From positions 20,842,187 through 20,906,186 of the forward strand of contig NC_049987.1 in the NCBI RefSeq assembly GCF_000003815.2: DNA of 64,000 bases, read 5' to 3'. Of this stretch, positions 47,111-58,865 are shown in pieces. Origin of the DNA: Branchiostoma floridae. Its lineage: Eukaryota > Chordata > Leptocardii > Amphioxiformes > Branchiostomatidae. The notes under the pieces are model-generated. The model worked only from the letters and a program-made list of their open reading frames with translations. It did no database searches and was not told where the DNA came from. Numbering within the stretch: position 1 is the stretch's first letter; the number at the start of each line of letters is the position of its first letter. The translations under genes were made by a program, and so were the position numbers.

Positions 47111-48569
47111 TATCCAGAGAAGGCGTCACACTAAAAATTCAGATGTATAATTTTTGCTGTAAGTGTTATGTATTGGAAATCACTCTCACAATATACAGGA
47201 GTGGTTGTGTGAAAGTGAAAAGTCTGAAGCATTAGGAATAACGTGTACTGTTGCCATTTATTTGCTTTCATCAATTCATGTCATTTCATCTGTGTAACTG
47301 CCAACTGTATAGTATACTGCTGAAAGGCAAGTGTATGTTTGTGTGTTCAATGCAGTTTTGCAGGTGATTCATGATTCTTGAACTTCGTTGAAGGCAGGAA
47401 GCATTCAAGTTCTATTTGTTGGGGATGACAGCCGTAGTACCATGGTTTAAGATGGAACTAAAAAGAAATGTGCTTGTTTCAAAAGAATCTCAAATTATAA
47501 GTGGTATGTATAGACCCGTGAGATACAGCTTTGTATAGAGTGACGTGTACAGTTTTGTCCTGAAGAAGGATCAAACCTCAACCATTGTTTACTGTATCAA
47601 AAACACATACCCTTGACATACCCTAACTAGTGTGTCTGCTAGCATGCAGATATGATTCCCATATATGGTGTGTTGGAGGTATTGCACATGACCTTATTTG
47701 GTTCTTATTTGGAAGGTGTGTACATTGTATATGTGGGCGTGGCAGGAAGTGATGTGGTGAGGTGGGTTCTTCCTTGTTTGGTCATGGGGCAGTACTACTT
47801 AAACCTGCTGGTTATAAATACCTGAGGGTTACCAAAAACTGATGTTTAACCTTTTACTTTTTAGGCTATAAGTATAACGCTACCAACATCATACAGAAAC
47901 CCAAGCAGGCCCCAGTGTTGTTCCCTTGGGAAAGGTGCCTTACACCTATTTTTTCACTTGACTCAGGTGAAATGCTTCAGTTTAGGACATCCTCTTGGAT
48001 GGGATGTAAAGCCTGAGGTTCTCTGTTTGACTTTGAGAAAGGCCACACCTTAGGCATGTTTAAGAACCCATTACACTTACCAAAGAGAGTAGGTGTGAGT
48101 AAGTGTGAGAACATCATAGCTTACATAAGTTACAGTACCTACTGTACAAATCTGCTTGGCTTGTACCTATTTTACAAAACTGGTATGTTATGCCCAGAGG
48201 CAATTTACCAGGTATGCAAAGCAAACAAAGAAAATTTCATTGATGATTTCTAATGGTTACCTACATGCTGTAGACCATGGCTCCATAACTATTGAGCATT
48301 GCAAATTGGTCGACATTTAAAAAAACAAGCAAGACGGAATATGATCTAACAGTGTAGCAAAAATTAAATGTGAGGACATTTCTATTCACAATTAATCCTT
48401 TAGCTGTTTAAGTGGGAATTTTCAAGCCATTTTGTGATAGTCAGTTATTTATTAAAGGTCCACCCCAGCCTACATCAACTTATCAAGATGAAAATATCTG
48501 TCTGTCTGTCAGTTTATCTCTATGTTTGCCTTCCCTTCTTGCCTGTCTGTCTGTCTGTCAAACAGTGAG

Positions 48570-48815
48570 ATTTTTATGGGGTTGGACCAGGTCTTCAACT
48601 TGGAATATTGTTCTGTCCACTTCATTGTTTGTGAGCCCATGTTGTTAATTTCTGTAGTAAAGGTATCATTTGAAGCCAAAGAAAATACATTTTCATAAGT
48701 CACACATCAAGTTCAGATTTTGGGATTGATGGGGTAATTTTTTTTGTCTGTCCAAACAAGCAAATTTCTGTCCCGGGACAGAAGGTCAGATTCTGTAGAC
48801 AGCCCAGGGTAGGAC
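48570..48815. repeat. Relic of the cagggctgtctcca MITE family
   Basis: Shares 'cactcattgtttg.gagcccatgttgtt', 'tgtccaaacaagcaaattt' and the end 'gtagacagccc' with 18036-18184, with an extra 100 bp in the middle. Confidence 0.6.
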
Positions 48816-49624
48816 TAAAATCGATGTTTACAGATATCAGACAGATAACTGCACCCTGACTTACCTTTTTCACATGACTGAGTGTTGACACTATCAGTAA
48901 ACTACAGTTGATCAGTACCAGGGAGAAGTCGTGACCCTTACAAGTATCTGTCAGCAGAAACGTGATTGATCTCTGAGTCAGAGAATCCACCAGTTCTGTT
49001 TATATTTGTATGTTCTGTGTCCAGGATGTGACTTGAAAAGGATTCTCACGTTTATCTGTGACATCACGGAAACTTTTAGTCACTGTCTTAACTTAACTCA
49101 CCTGATTGAGCTTGGTGGGTCAGGAGTTTGAAATGACATAATTAAGCTTGTCCCTTTTTCTACCTGTTGTGTGCGTGTGTTCCCTGTATGTTTTTGTGAA
49201 TTTTACTTTCCATGTTTCTCCCATCTACCTTTACGATAGCCCAGCCATTTGCAATTTCTTACAAATACTGGTCGTTAGTGCCAGGTGCAGCCTGATATTC
49301 TGACACCCGTACATTCTGACCAACATCCCTGGGGTTGTCAGAATTAAGGGTTGTCGTAATATTGTCACAACACAGCTGCCTGTGTCCCACGTGTATTATC
49401 TTGTAACAAACTCGGTCGAATTAAATCAAACATAGATAGGGCTGTCCCCAGTTGCTTGAGTAACTTTTTATTGAGTGTCTTTCTCTTTCCTTAATATTTT
49501 GTATCTTTGTCATTCCCAGTTGCACCTGAGAGTCTCCAGCAAAGCCATTTGTAATGAGACAGTTTCCAGCGAGGTGAACCACCTCAGAACACACCACCAG
49601 TGTTAACTACCAGCAGCGGTCGCC

Positions 49625-52600
49625 ATGGCGCAGGGCGTGGCCAGTAGCCATGGCAACCTGCGCATGTTCGAGGAGCTGTGTCGGCGGTTCCAGGAGGTAC
49701 CGCAGGCCGTGGTCGTGGAGGTCATGAGGAAGGTAGGTTGGAACTTGTCGGCAGTTGATTATAGTGTACAGCTAACGGCTATAACTCAAACCTTTGTCAA
49801 ACCAGAACAAGATTGTTCTCACACGCTGTTGGCCTTCTGATGAAACAGCTGTAAAAAACACTTGCTAGCCTGATGATATCCTGGAGAGTGGTCAGGGCAG
49901 CCTCCAGCTGTTGAACAGTTCACAACAAACAGCTGTAATTCCATCTTTTACTTTTGTCAACCAGGAAACAACTTGTGAAGAAAAATCTTTTTCTCTCACA
50001 TTATTTTACTTTTAGAATGGAGCCTTTTTCATTAAAGGGGTAGTTGTAGACAATAGTTGCTAACCTGGTGTACATGCTATGCCAGAGAATGGTTATGCTG
50101 TTTAGCCGATACAGATTGTTTGGCCCATATATTCACTATGTTGTATTCACTTTGTAATAACTGTAATGATAGGCTTTCTGTCACTGATTCCCAACTTAAA
50201 ACTCCGTTTTTACTCTTCAGAACGGGAGCAACTTTGAGCTGTGCTGCCAGGACCTTCAGCAGGAGAGTGGGAAGTACCTGTACGGGGACTTCCAGATGGC
50301 GGGGGACAACGCCATGAGTAATCACATGAAGCAGTTAACCATAGGAAAACCTGACGACCACAGCCAGAGACACCCGTTGCACCACTGTGCAAGCACTCCG
50401 GCGTTCATGCCTACAGGGAACCAACAGGGAACTTTTCACGAGGACGTTCACACGGCGCCCGTCTTGCCGACGGGGCAGAATCCGTTTCTTGCGTCCATGA
50501 GATCGCCGCAGCACGTGCCGAGATACGGTCCGACGGTGCAAATGTACGCGGCACAGTTTCCTCAAGGAGGGAACCATTACGTAGGGACAATGCCTCCAGG
50601 GTACGGCCAGTCTTCAGGCAGGAGTACTCCGAGCCCTGCCCCCACCCCTCCTCCAGCCAACCAACAACAGATCTCCCCACAGACCCCACAGACCCCACCC
50701 CAGGTCCACTCCCCACCCCCCTCACAGATGCACACCCCCTCTCCCCAGGAACAGAGACCCTCCCGTAGTCAAACGAACTCTCCCTTTCCCCCCATGATGT
50801 ACCAACAGCTCACCTCTCCTCAACAACAACTTCCCATGTACTTCCAGCAACTACCCTACCCGATGATGTCCCCACCCCAGGGATACCCTCCCCAGGGGTC
50901 CTTCCCCTCCCCCCAGGGGCAGTATGGAGGGGTCTTCACCTCCCCGCAGGGGCAGCTCCCCCCACACCCCACGGTCGTGCCGGGATTTTACCAGCAGTAC
51001 GGACCTCCAGGGGGCCAGCAGGGGCAGTTCATGTCGGGTCAGTGGAACCAGGTTCCGCCTGGGTATGGCACCATGTACGACAGACGGATGTCCGGAGGGA
51101 GCGAGAGTTCAGGTCAGGGGTCACCTTCCCATGTTCCCCAGCTCCCGCCCTGGAACTTCCAACAGCAGCAGCAGCCGCCACAGCAACAGCAGCAGGCGTG
51201 GCACGGAGGTCAAGGTCAAATGTTTCCAAGGGCGCACAGCCCGTACCACAGAACGGACTCCCCGCGTGGCGGGCATTTGGACACCCACTGGTCGCCCAAA
51301 CATTCGCCAAGGAGCCAGAGTCCGAGCCCGGGTAGGGGAGGGTGGACGGGCGGACAATACGGCGCGACACAGGCGCACCAGTACACCCCTCCTGGGCAGC
51401 ACGGCCAAGGTCGCCACCACGGCCACTACCAGCGCTCGCCCTCCTCCCAGAACCAGTATTCCAGTCTGAACCTGGCGCACGGTTACCACCCGTCCCAGCA
51501 GCCCTCCAAAACACAGTCTCCGCGCAGCTCTCTCGTCTTCACCCAGCCTCTACACGTCCCCACGCAATCAACCTACTCCTCCCCCGGGCGACCGGCCATG
51601 TCAATAACAACACCAACGTCCAATAACTCCACACCGACCCCGACAAAAACGCCCAGTCAACCCAACCTGTTAACGCCGGAGCATCCGGAAGAGCTGCGCT
51701 CGGAAACGGGAACGCCCCCGCCCCCCATCCTCCCGGTGATCTCCCCTGCCTCCAGCCACAGTAGCCTGTCGTCAGCGGAGAGCAGAGACAGAGGACAGAG
51801 GCCCAGCACCAGTAATGACAACTATGCATACGAGCAGGGTAAGACTGGTGACGCTGATGCTCTGCTGGCATCTACAAGGTTTCTGTGGTACTGATACTTG
51901 ATTTAAGTTTGCAAGGAAGAAGGGGATGGGGTTGTTTTGAATTTTCAGTAGATAGCTCACAGCAAAATTGAATGTTTAAACCAGCACAGATATTTCTCAG
52001 TTTACAGCAGTTAATGAGCTGTACCAATTTTGATAGTCTATATAGAGTGTGCTCACAGATGTTATCTGTTATGTAGCAATAGACCCAGCATGGTTGTCCA
52101 TCAAATTGGCTGTTAAACCAATCAGAGTAAGAAAATTTTGCTTCGCATTTCTCCGCATTGTAGCTTTGACTACAATAGGCAGTATAAGGAAATCTGTCTG
52201 ATTGGTTCACAGCAGTTCAAAGCTCTCATTGGCTCCTGACAGAAAAAGAACAAAGAAGAAGGACACACCAGCAAAAACAATATGTTTTTCCGTATCAATG
52301 AAAACATAAATATAATCAATTGAACCACCTGAATTAGTTTCCTGGTATTTTCCTACCCCAGCATTGCTGCTGCACCAGAGAGCCAGGATGGAGAAGTTGC
52401 ATAAAGACTGGAACGGGGAGAAACAGAGACTAGCGCAGGTCCGCGCCGAGGTGGACGAGATGGAACGTGACCTGCAAGACCGCAGAAAACGTAACGCAAC
52501 CTCCAAATGTCCCACGGTAAGTAACGCAACCTCCAAATGTCCCACGGTAAGTAACGCAATATGAGATGCCTCAAGCACCCCTCCCTGTAAAAATATACCT

Positions 52601-55600
52601 GCAACAAGAGACTTGCTGCCCTGTGTGCCACTTCTTTACTACCAATGTCTTGACAAATGTTAACTACATTTGTGCCTACATTTTGTTGTCTTCTCCTCCC
52701 CTCCAGGTAGAAGAGATTGTGCGTAAGCGGGAGCACAACCGGCAGCTGCAGATAGAGATAGACTGTATGACAAAGGAGACTGACCTGCTACAACAGAGTA
52801 GATACTACGGTAAGTACTGTAACACCTTATCAGATAAACTGTATGACTTAGTACATACTACAGTAGGTAACACAAGCTTTGGTTTATAAACAACATAATG
52901 GTACAACATTTCCTCTTAGTAATACTCTGTTAGGACGTTCCTGTCCTTACTTTAGTGTACATTGAAAGGCATTTTGTATAACTTTGTTTGGTATTTCTGT
53001 GTCATGTATTGTAAGTGTTAATTTTTTTTGTATTTGCCATACAATTGTATGAATCAGTGTTATTCAGGTTGTTTTGTACATGCTGCGAGGCTGATTTTCT
53101 GAATAAAAACTATTCAAACTATTCATTCATATCATACAAGTTATACACCGTTTAATTCAACAGGCTTGTCTGTGTGTGTCTGTTGATCTTTATTCAGCAT
53201 TGTTGATCTTGATGTCATGTTGTTTTGTTTCAGTATCGGACCCAGTAGATGTGCCGAACTTCTACGCTAACCTTGGCGCCACGGGACAGCTGGGCCCCGT
53301 TCCCCCGCCTAGCGCCGCATCACAACACAGACGTGAGTACCAAAACATGCCTGTTAGTGTTATCTCATAATGTGTCACCATAGCCCGGTGTTCACCCTGT
53401 TCTAGCTTCCGTTCTCTCCTCTGATTTGTTCCCGTCCAGAATAGTCAGGTACCATTAATTAAGAAACAATTAGGCCACACCAATTTAATTTCTTGGTTCA
53501 CGGATTTTTTCATAAAGAATATGGAGCGAGAGGGCAAAATAAAAATGAAAATAAAAATTGTAAAATGGTTGGGGTAAAGGTAACGGCTAATCCAAAACAT
53601 AAAGAAAAAAAGTTTTCAGCTTGATAAAAGTACAAAAACACTATTTTTGTACAGTAACAGCACTGTCCTGTACCCACACTTTAAGGAGCTTATAATATAA
53701 AGGCCAATTTGCTACACCAGAAAGTTGGTGAATGGTTTCATTAATGGTGAAAATTTTCTGAGTGGTAATTTTTATTTTTATTTTTTTTGCCAAAAAATAG
53801 GAGCGAGCGAATCCGTGAACCAAGAAATTAAATTGGTGTGGCCTTATGGGCATTTGAATATTCACCTGAGTCATAGGCAAGAGTTTTGAGTGTAAGCAAG
53901 ATGTAAACATAGTAAGTGATTACCTATGTGTTTTTGATGATCATGTGTCAATGTGCCCACAGTGGTTAGAGCTCTCCAAGGTTTAGCTTGCTTACTCATG
54001 CCTTAAGTGATCTTGCCGTTCTTTCTTAGGAAACCTGTCGAGCTCCTCAGCACCCGAAGGTGGCGTTACAGAAAGGGAGGGGGAGGGGGGATGGCAGATG
54101 GTGAACTATACTGCAGGTACTACGGTAGCCTGGCTGAAGCATGCTTATACCAGCTAGGGGTGGGTACCGATACACCACAAAAATGTTTTTTCTTGTTGGA
54201 CCAGTCCAAAAAAAACGGATCTGAAAAAAATCAGTGGACCAGATGAACAGATTATACTGGCTGGCGTTGACATGTTTTGAGGCTTACAGATCCAAGAAAA
54301 GAACAAGAGCGAGGTAGAGAAGAGTTGATAGTAATTTTTGCCAGGCTTCTACAGTCAAACTTAGCTAAAGCAGAGGCAGTTAGTGTTGTTAACATGACCT
54401 GGAAAGGATTTTGGATGTCGCATACTCCACCAAACGGAATCCTTTGTTTTCACATATGATTAGGTGCAGGTCCAGGTCCGGAACTGGATCGTACCTGTAC
54501 CTAAATTTTCTGTACCGGTACCCACCCCTACTAGCAGCCTTTCCACTGGTTAGGCCTCAAGCTTGATGGCTTACACCTCTAAGTCAGGAGAATTGGGATT
54601 ACTTAATTCTGTTTACGTGCTCGCATGTGCTACAGTTGCATGGACCAATCATTGCCAAAGAACTGCCTGTCACCATGGTGTTGGAGGCTGTGACGACTAG
54701 TTTCCATAGTGACAGAGAATCCTGAGCTCCTATTGGACTGATTTTCATACTGATAAGAATCCTGAGCTCCTATCAGTAGTTCCATGAATGGAAATGGTTC
54801 TCTTGAGTTAGAGGTGTATGGGAGAGAAAGCCCCATCAGTCGTTGTCAGCAAGAGTACTTGAAATGGCCTCAGTTTGACTCCTTTGGTAACCATTGTTAA
54901 GGCAACCATGTTTAGGCAACCATGTTTAGGCAACCATTTACGACGATGTTGTATTATTTTTTGGTGTAATAATTTTCAGCAAGGCTATGAAAGAACTGAC
55001 TGTCAGCAGTCAGCAACAATCTACAACAACTTTTTTCATCGCAAGACGGCTTAATTTTTACAATACACCCAGGCCTGACTTATTGGCACAGGCTGACTTG
55101 TAAAATTCAAAATGATTTTTTTTTTCAAATTACATTTGTATCTGCATTATTGGGAGTCTGAGCAGAGATGATACCTCGTAGTTTTTGCATGTGAGGCCCC
55201 AGATTTCCCACTATCACTCTCACCCCAGACAGCTGCAATGTTTTTCTCTCCCGTGTGTTTCATCTGTGTTTCTCTCCTCAGCATTTCCATAGGGCCAGCT
55301 TTCCTGTGCAGTGTGGCAGCTTTTTTTTACATGCTTGTGGCTTCCTGAGTGTGATCAATATCATTAACATGCCATGACTACCTGCTTTTCCTCAGATAAA
55401 CTAACTGCGGCAGTGCCACAGTAGATTGTAGTACCGTTGCTTGATTGGGCTACACCAAATTTTGATCAGTTGTCTCTGGACTGTTTTCATATGATTTTTA
55501 AACCGGATAGGCAAAATGATGTAAAATACTTAGGAGTAGAAATTGGGATTTTGAAATTGAAACTCTCCCAGAAAATGAGTACATAACTCCTTGGGAAAAT

Positions 55601-56029
55601 GTTTTCAATAGTGACCATGTTTTAACTACTTAACTTATCAACCTTGTTAGAGATATAATTGTCTGAAGTGATCTGGGCCAAAGCTGAAGAATTGGAGCCC
55701 CAAAAAGAGACTTCAGATAGAAAAAAAACAGAGTAGGAATACTTTTTATGCAGATGCAAGAAACAACTGCAGGAACATGTGCATGTGTATGAAACAGGTG
55801 CTTGAAACAACCTGCGTAATTGTTATGGCTGTATCACAAGAAACCTTGTCTTGAGAGAATAATTTTTTGTATACAGCTGACCGATTTTTCTCTCTCCACA
55901 GAAGCACCCAACCCGAGCGCAGCCCCCGAGGAAGCGGAGGGTCCACAGTGGAACTGTCGAGCCTGCACCTTCCTCAACCATCCACAACTAGACAAATGTG
56001 AAATCTGCGAGATGCCCAGAGTTATATGA
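49625..56029 (+). CDS. TAB2: TAB2/TAB3 homologue, TAK1-binding ubiquitin receptor
   Basis: Homologue of TAB2/TAB3, which bind K63-linked ubiquitin through a C-terminal NZF finger and activate TAK1 (MAP3K7) in NF-kB/JNK signalling. Exons 49625-49732, 50221-51838, 52362-52516, 52707-52809, 53234-53332, (54030-54116 probable cassette), 55902-56029. 736 aa without the cassette, 765 with it; both close in frame. The start is in a good context (gtcgccATGG). Domains: N-terminal CUE about 10-52 ([20 protein letters not shown]), a 500-residue Pro/Gln/Ser-rich linker with polyQ tracts, a coiled coil from residue 576 ([20 protein letters not shown]) and the NZF finger [20 protein letters not shown] (C-x2-C-x10-C-x2-C) near the end. 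An invertebrate single-copy gene would be co-orthologous to TAB2 and TAB3, so the symbol is provisional. A second donor 30 bp downstream of exon 3 adds 10 codons in frame. Confidence 0.95.
51155..51200 (+). repeat. CAG/CAA polyglutamine tracts in TAB
   Basis: Encodes [16 protein letters not shown] from mixed CAG/CAA codons inside the Pro/Gln-rich linker. The interrupted tract suggests stability. Confidence 0.85.
52487..52552 (+). repeat. 30-bp tandem duplication spanning the TAB exon 3 donor
   Basis: 'gtaagtaacgcaacctccaaatgtcccacg' (30 bp) is repeated so that CCCACG^GTAAGT occurs at 52516/52517 and again at 52546/52547. Both donors are identical and in the same phase. Confidence 0.95.
53472..53844. 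mobile_element. MITE with 35-bp perfect inverted termini
   Basis: Left end aggccacaccaatttaattt continuing cttggttcacggatt; the right end is its exact reverse complement. 373 bp, A/T-rich interior, in the TAB intron after exon 5. Superfamily unassigned. Confidence 0.9.
54030..54116 (+). CDS. Probable cassette exon of TAB
   Basis: 87 bp (29 codons) between acceptor ttctttcttag and donor actgcag^gtacta, with the same phase on both sides as the flanking exons. Encodes a Ser/Glu/Gly-rich peptide ([20 protein letters not shown]). It can be included or skipped without frame change. It is not recognisably conserved, so its use is unproven. Confidence 0.5.
54155..54530. mobile_element. hAT-like MITE (taggggtgggtaccg family)
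   Basis: Inverted ends taggggtgggtaccg and cggtacccacccct(a). Flanking 8-mers ataccagc and ctagcagc match at 6 of 8. 376 bp, inserted 38 bp after the cassette exon donor. Confidence 0.75.
55007..55090. repeat. Dispersed repeat shared with 63200-63288
   Basis: 'cagtcagcaacaatctacaa' ... 'ttttttc.tcgcaa.ac.g' ... 'acaatacaccca' recurs at 63200-63288 at roughly 80% identity by eye. Confidence 0.75.
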
Positions 56030-57693
56030 AGACGCTCGCTGTAGCTAACAAAAATCCTTACAGACTCCACGAACTTGTGTGCAACAGGGGAAGGGGAATC
56101 TTCCCGCGGCTTTTAAGAAGAAAATGTGATAACATTTATTATGTACGTCTCTGTCTACATCTGCTCCAAGACCCAGCAAGCTGCGCTGAAGGAACGGAAT
56201 CGTCCCAACTTCGGAAGACACGTCCAAAGGAGACTGACTGATCGCGACAGGCTACCAGAACAGGGCTGGCACAGAAAGGCTGCTCCCCGGAAAGCAGTGA
56301 AAATGAAGCTGCCTTGCCTGCAGAATGTAAAATGCGTCTCTGTTGCAACGCAAGCAAAGATCATGGTCAACATACTAAGGAGCACACGTTCTTACAAGAC
56401 TGTCTTGTACACAAGAGGCTGCAATGACAGAAATGCTGCTGTAAGAAAGGCAAGTAAAACAAGCCTGGGACACGACAGAAAGCCAAGAAAGCTTGAACTG
56501 TATCGCAGCTGAAAGAGGAAGGCCAGACGATGACTTGTGCTAAAGGAAAAGACTTTGTTCGTCTGTAGACTGTTTTTGTGGTGCACAGATTAGAACGGAA
56601 ATGTCTTGTAACACAGAAACATGTGGGGATTTCTTCGCACTTCAGACAGGAGAAAATTTATTTAAATGTGGACCTGATAATTGGCTTCTTCTGGATTCTC
56701 CAAGGACGAAAAGAACTTTTATACGGCATATTACCCTGATGCGATTGAAAAGCTGAACTCAAACTTAACTGGTTTTAAAAGAAATTTTAGCCACAATGAC
56801 ACAATGCTGGTCTCTGTGTTGCCAAATACAGAACAATACCTGCAGAAGGGTTAACCTTCTTAATACTAGTTACAAAGCCTAGCGGTCAAACTTCAAAAGT
56901 TTAACGGATTGAAAGCCAATGGATTTATACCAAGTATATGTATGTCAACTGTGGGAGACCCAATACTCAGTGTAGTATCTACATGAATGATAGGTAACAC
57001 CATGGGGATTTTTTTTACTGATGTGCAGAAGGTCGTCCACTTTCTCATGCCAACTCTACAAAACTTCTGCTCAGTTTTGTTTGTGGGACTGGTTCAAACT
57101 GGATTGAGATGTGGAAGTGTGTTTTCAGGGTCTGTGTCTAAGTTAATGTTCCATGATCATTTCTGTACTCTCACCTTTTGCATGACACAGCTTTTGTTGT
57201 GTTATCAATTCTGTGTACAGGTATGTGATGTCACAGTGTACACACATTTGGCATGTGTCATCAATTTTGTACTCTGGTTTGGGTGTGTCATGGCATCCTG
57301 ACGAAGGCTTACTTAGTCTCCATTTTTCTCCACCTCTGATAAAGATCTGATGGGTTAAAATCTGCACCATTTTGGTTTTTCAGCTTCCCAAAACTTGCTG
57401 AAGGGGGTAAAGATTTAACAAAACACAGTATTTTCTTGTCAAATTTTGTTGCATCACATAAACTTGCAATAATTTATTTATGAATTAGCAAAATCTGTAA
57501 GCCCCCACCTTTCCATTATACACAAGCGGAAAGATGAAGTAAAGACCTCGCAGAAGAAAGATGCAAGACAAAATAGTTCATAACAGACATTGATCAAAGA
57601 CATGTCTGTAAAAAAGGAAAAATTAGTTGCTCCAATGTCTTTGCTCAGTGCCTGTTATTGAATGCCTGCCCATGAGTACAAGCAAGATAAAAT

Positions 57694-57793
57694 GGGTGAC
57701 ATTTGATTACTTCCAGGACTCCTATACTCACTGCCATGATGATTATGTCAAGGCATTGAGTATAGGAGCCCTGGTAGTAATTGGATGTCACCC
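57694..57793. ncRNA. Long hairpin in the TAB 3'UTR, pre-miRNA-like or MITE
   Basis: Arms 57694-57730 and 57757-57793 pair over 37 bp with three G-U wobbles and two mismatches around a 26-nt loop. Arm core: ctcctatactca / tgagtataggag. The geometry fits a miRNA precursor, but a short palindromic transposon would look the same. Confidence 0.4.
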
Positions 57794-58175
57794 AGGCTAC
57801 AAGCAAGAAGCTTTCCTTTTTGTTTGCAGAAATGTAGACTGAAAAATAAGATTCAGTATTTCCTTTATAACTTGACAATGACTCTACATGTGTTGCTGAA
57901 GAAGGTATTCTGTTCGCTCTTGCTGGGTCGAACGAAAAAAAACAACTTTCGTCTGGACAAAGGTATATTTTCTGGTAGTATAAGATCCTAGCTGTGTATG
58001 ATATGAATAACGACGCTGCTTAAGTATAACAAAATTGCTCAAAGTGAATTAAGTCTGGGGAAAGAATGTAAATCTATGAAGCCATCCTGGAGTCCAGGAT
58101 CTGAGTTTCCCTTGCTTGTATACATGTAAAGCTTGTACATGTACTTTCAATTTCTATACTAGGAGATAGATGTAA

Positions 58176-58181
58176 AATAAA
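58176..58181 (+). promoter_or_regulatory. Poly(A) signal, TAB
   Basis: tgtaAAATAAAgacattg, followed within 25 bp by the GT-rich stretch tgtgctgtgtgtc, a typical downstream element. Confidence 0.65.
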
Positions 58182-58730
58182 GACATTGTTTAGCTCATGT
58201 GCTGTGTGTCTTTTATTTTTGTTGTCACTTCAACTTATAAGGCACAGTAACAACTGTCCTGCCTTTATATAGCAAAGTGTGTTGACTGTAAAATCATGGA
58301 AAAATACAGTCAGGTTCTACATAGAAACAGATCACAAAGTCAATGCAATCACTTGGCTATCATACACTACCATCTAAATCACAAACCATCCACCTACCGA
58401 ACCCCAAAACAAATGCTCAGAAAAAAAACGCTTTCTGTGCAGAATGTCCGACACCTGTAATGGTGTTGTACATATTATTTTCCTGTGTGCCATAAAATTT
58501 GTGTCCAGTTGTATGTTGATAAGCGCTACAGGAACAATAGCTGCAGTGCAATTGTTAAGCCAATTGTGCATCTGAATAAACTCATACTCAAAACTCTATC
58601 TAGCTATCATATACAGGTATTTGATGGTGTTAGGATTTTTAGTTATACTTTGACAGAACCGACTGTCAACAAGGATCTATGACAACCTTTTCCATTAGAA
58701 GACAGATATCGTATCATCCAGGATTGTCTA

Positions 58731-58865
58731 TATGGCCGGCATAACCGCCCTTCGGCTTAACACAGCAGTTCACAAACACTCGGCGCAGCAGCTAGTTACA
58801 TTACCACTGAACCACCTGTCACACCTTACTTTGCACACCTCGCTGCAAGTGTTTTAAAACTCCAC
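58731..58865. repeat. Dispersed repeat (ggcataaccgcccttc family), copy 2
   Basis: 'ccggcataaccgcccttcgg', 'gcagcagctagttacatta', 'cctgtcacacc' match 46980-47110 in the same order and orientation. Confidence 0.6.

Larger units (their letters stand above)
44570..49519 (+). other. Presumed TAB 5'UTR intron
   Basis: About 5 kb without a recognisable coding exon. Contents: a (GTTT)n run at 45184-45205, a fold-back element at 45890-46020, a hAT-like MITE at 46618-46968, a dispersed repeat at 46980-47110, CTGT microsatellites at 48500-48560 and a MITE relic at 48570-48815. Confidence 0.5.
56030..58195 (+). other. TAB 3' untranslated region
   Basis: About 2.1 kb from the stop to AATAAA at 58176-58181. 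Contains a strong hairpin at 57694-57793. Open frames on both strands here have no recognisable protein. Confidence 0.65.

Noticed and set aside
50411-51514. Long open frames on the minus strand and in other plus frames across TAB exon 2
   Set aside because: They are shadows of the GC- and Pro/Gln-rich coding exon; none resembles a known protein.
57627-57878. Overlapping 71- and 77-codon open frames on opposite strands
   Set aside because: Their similar peptides simply reflect the palindrome at 57694-57793.
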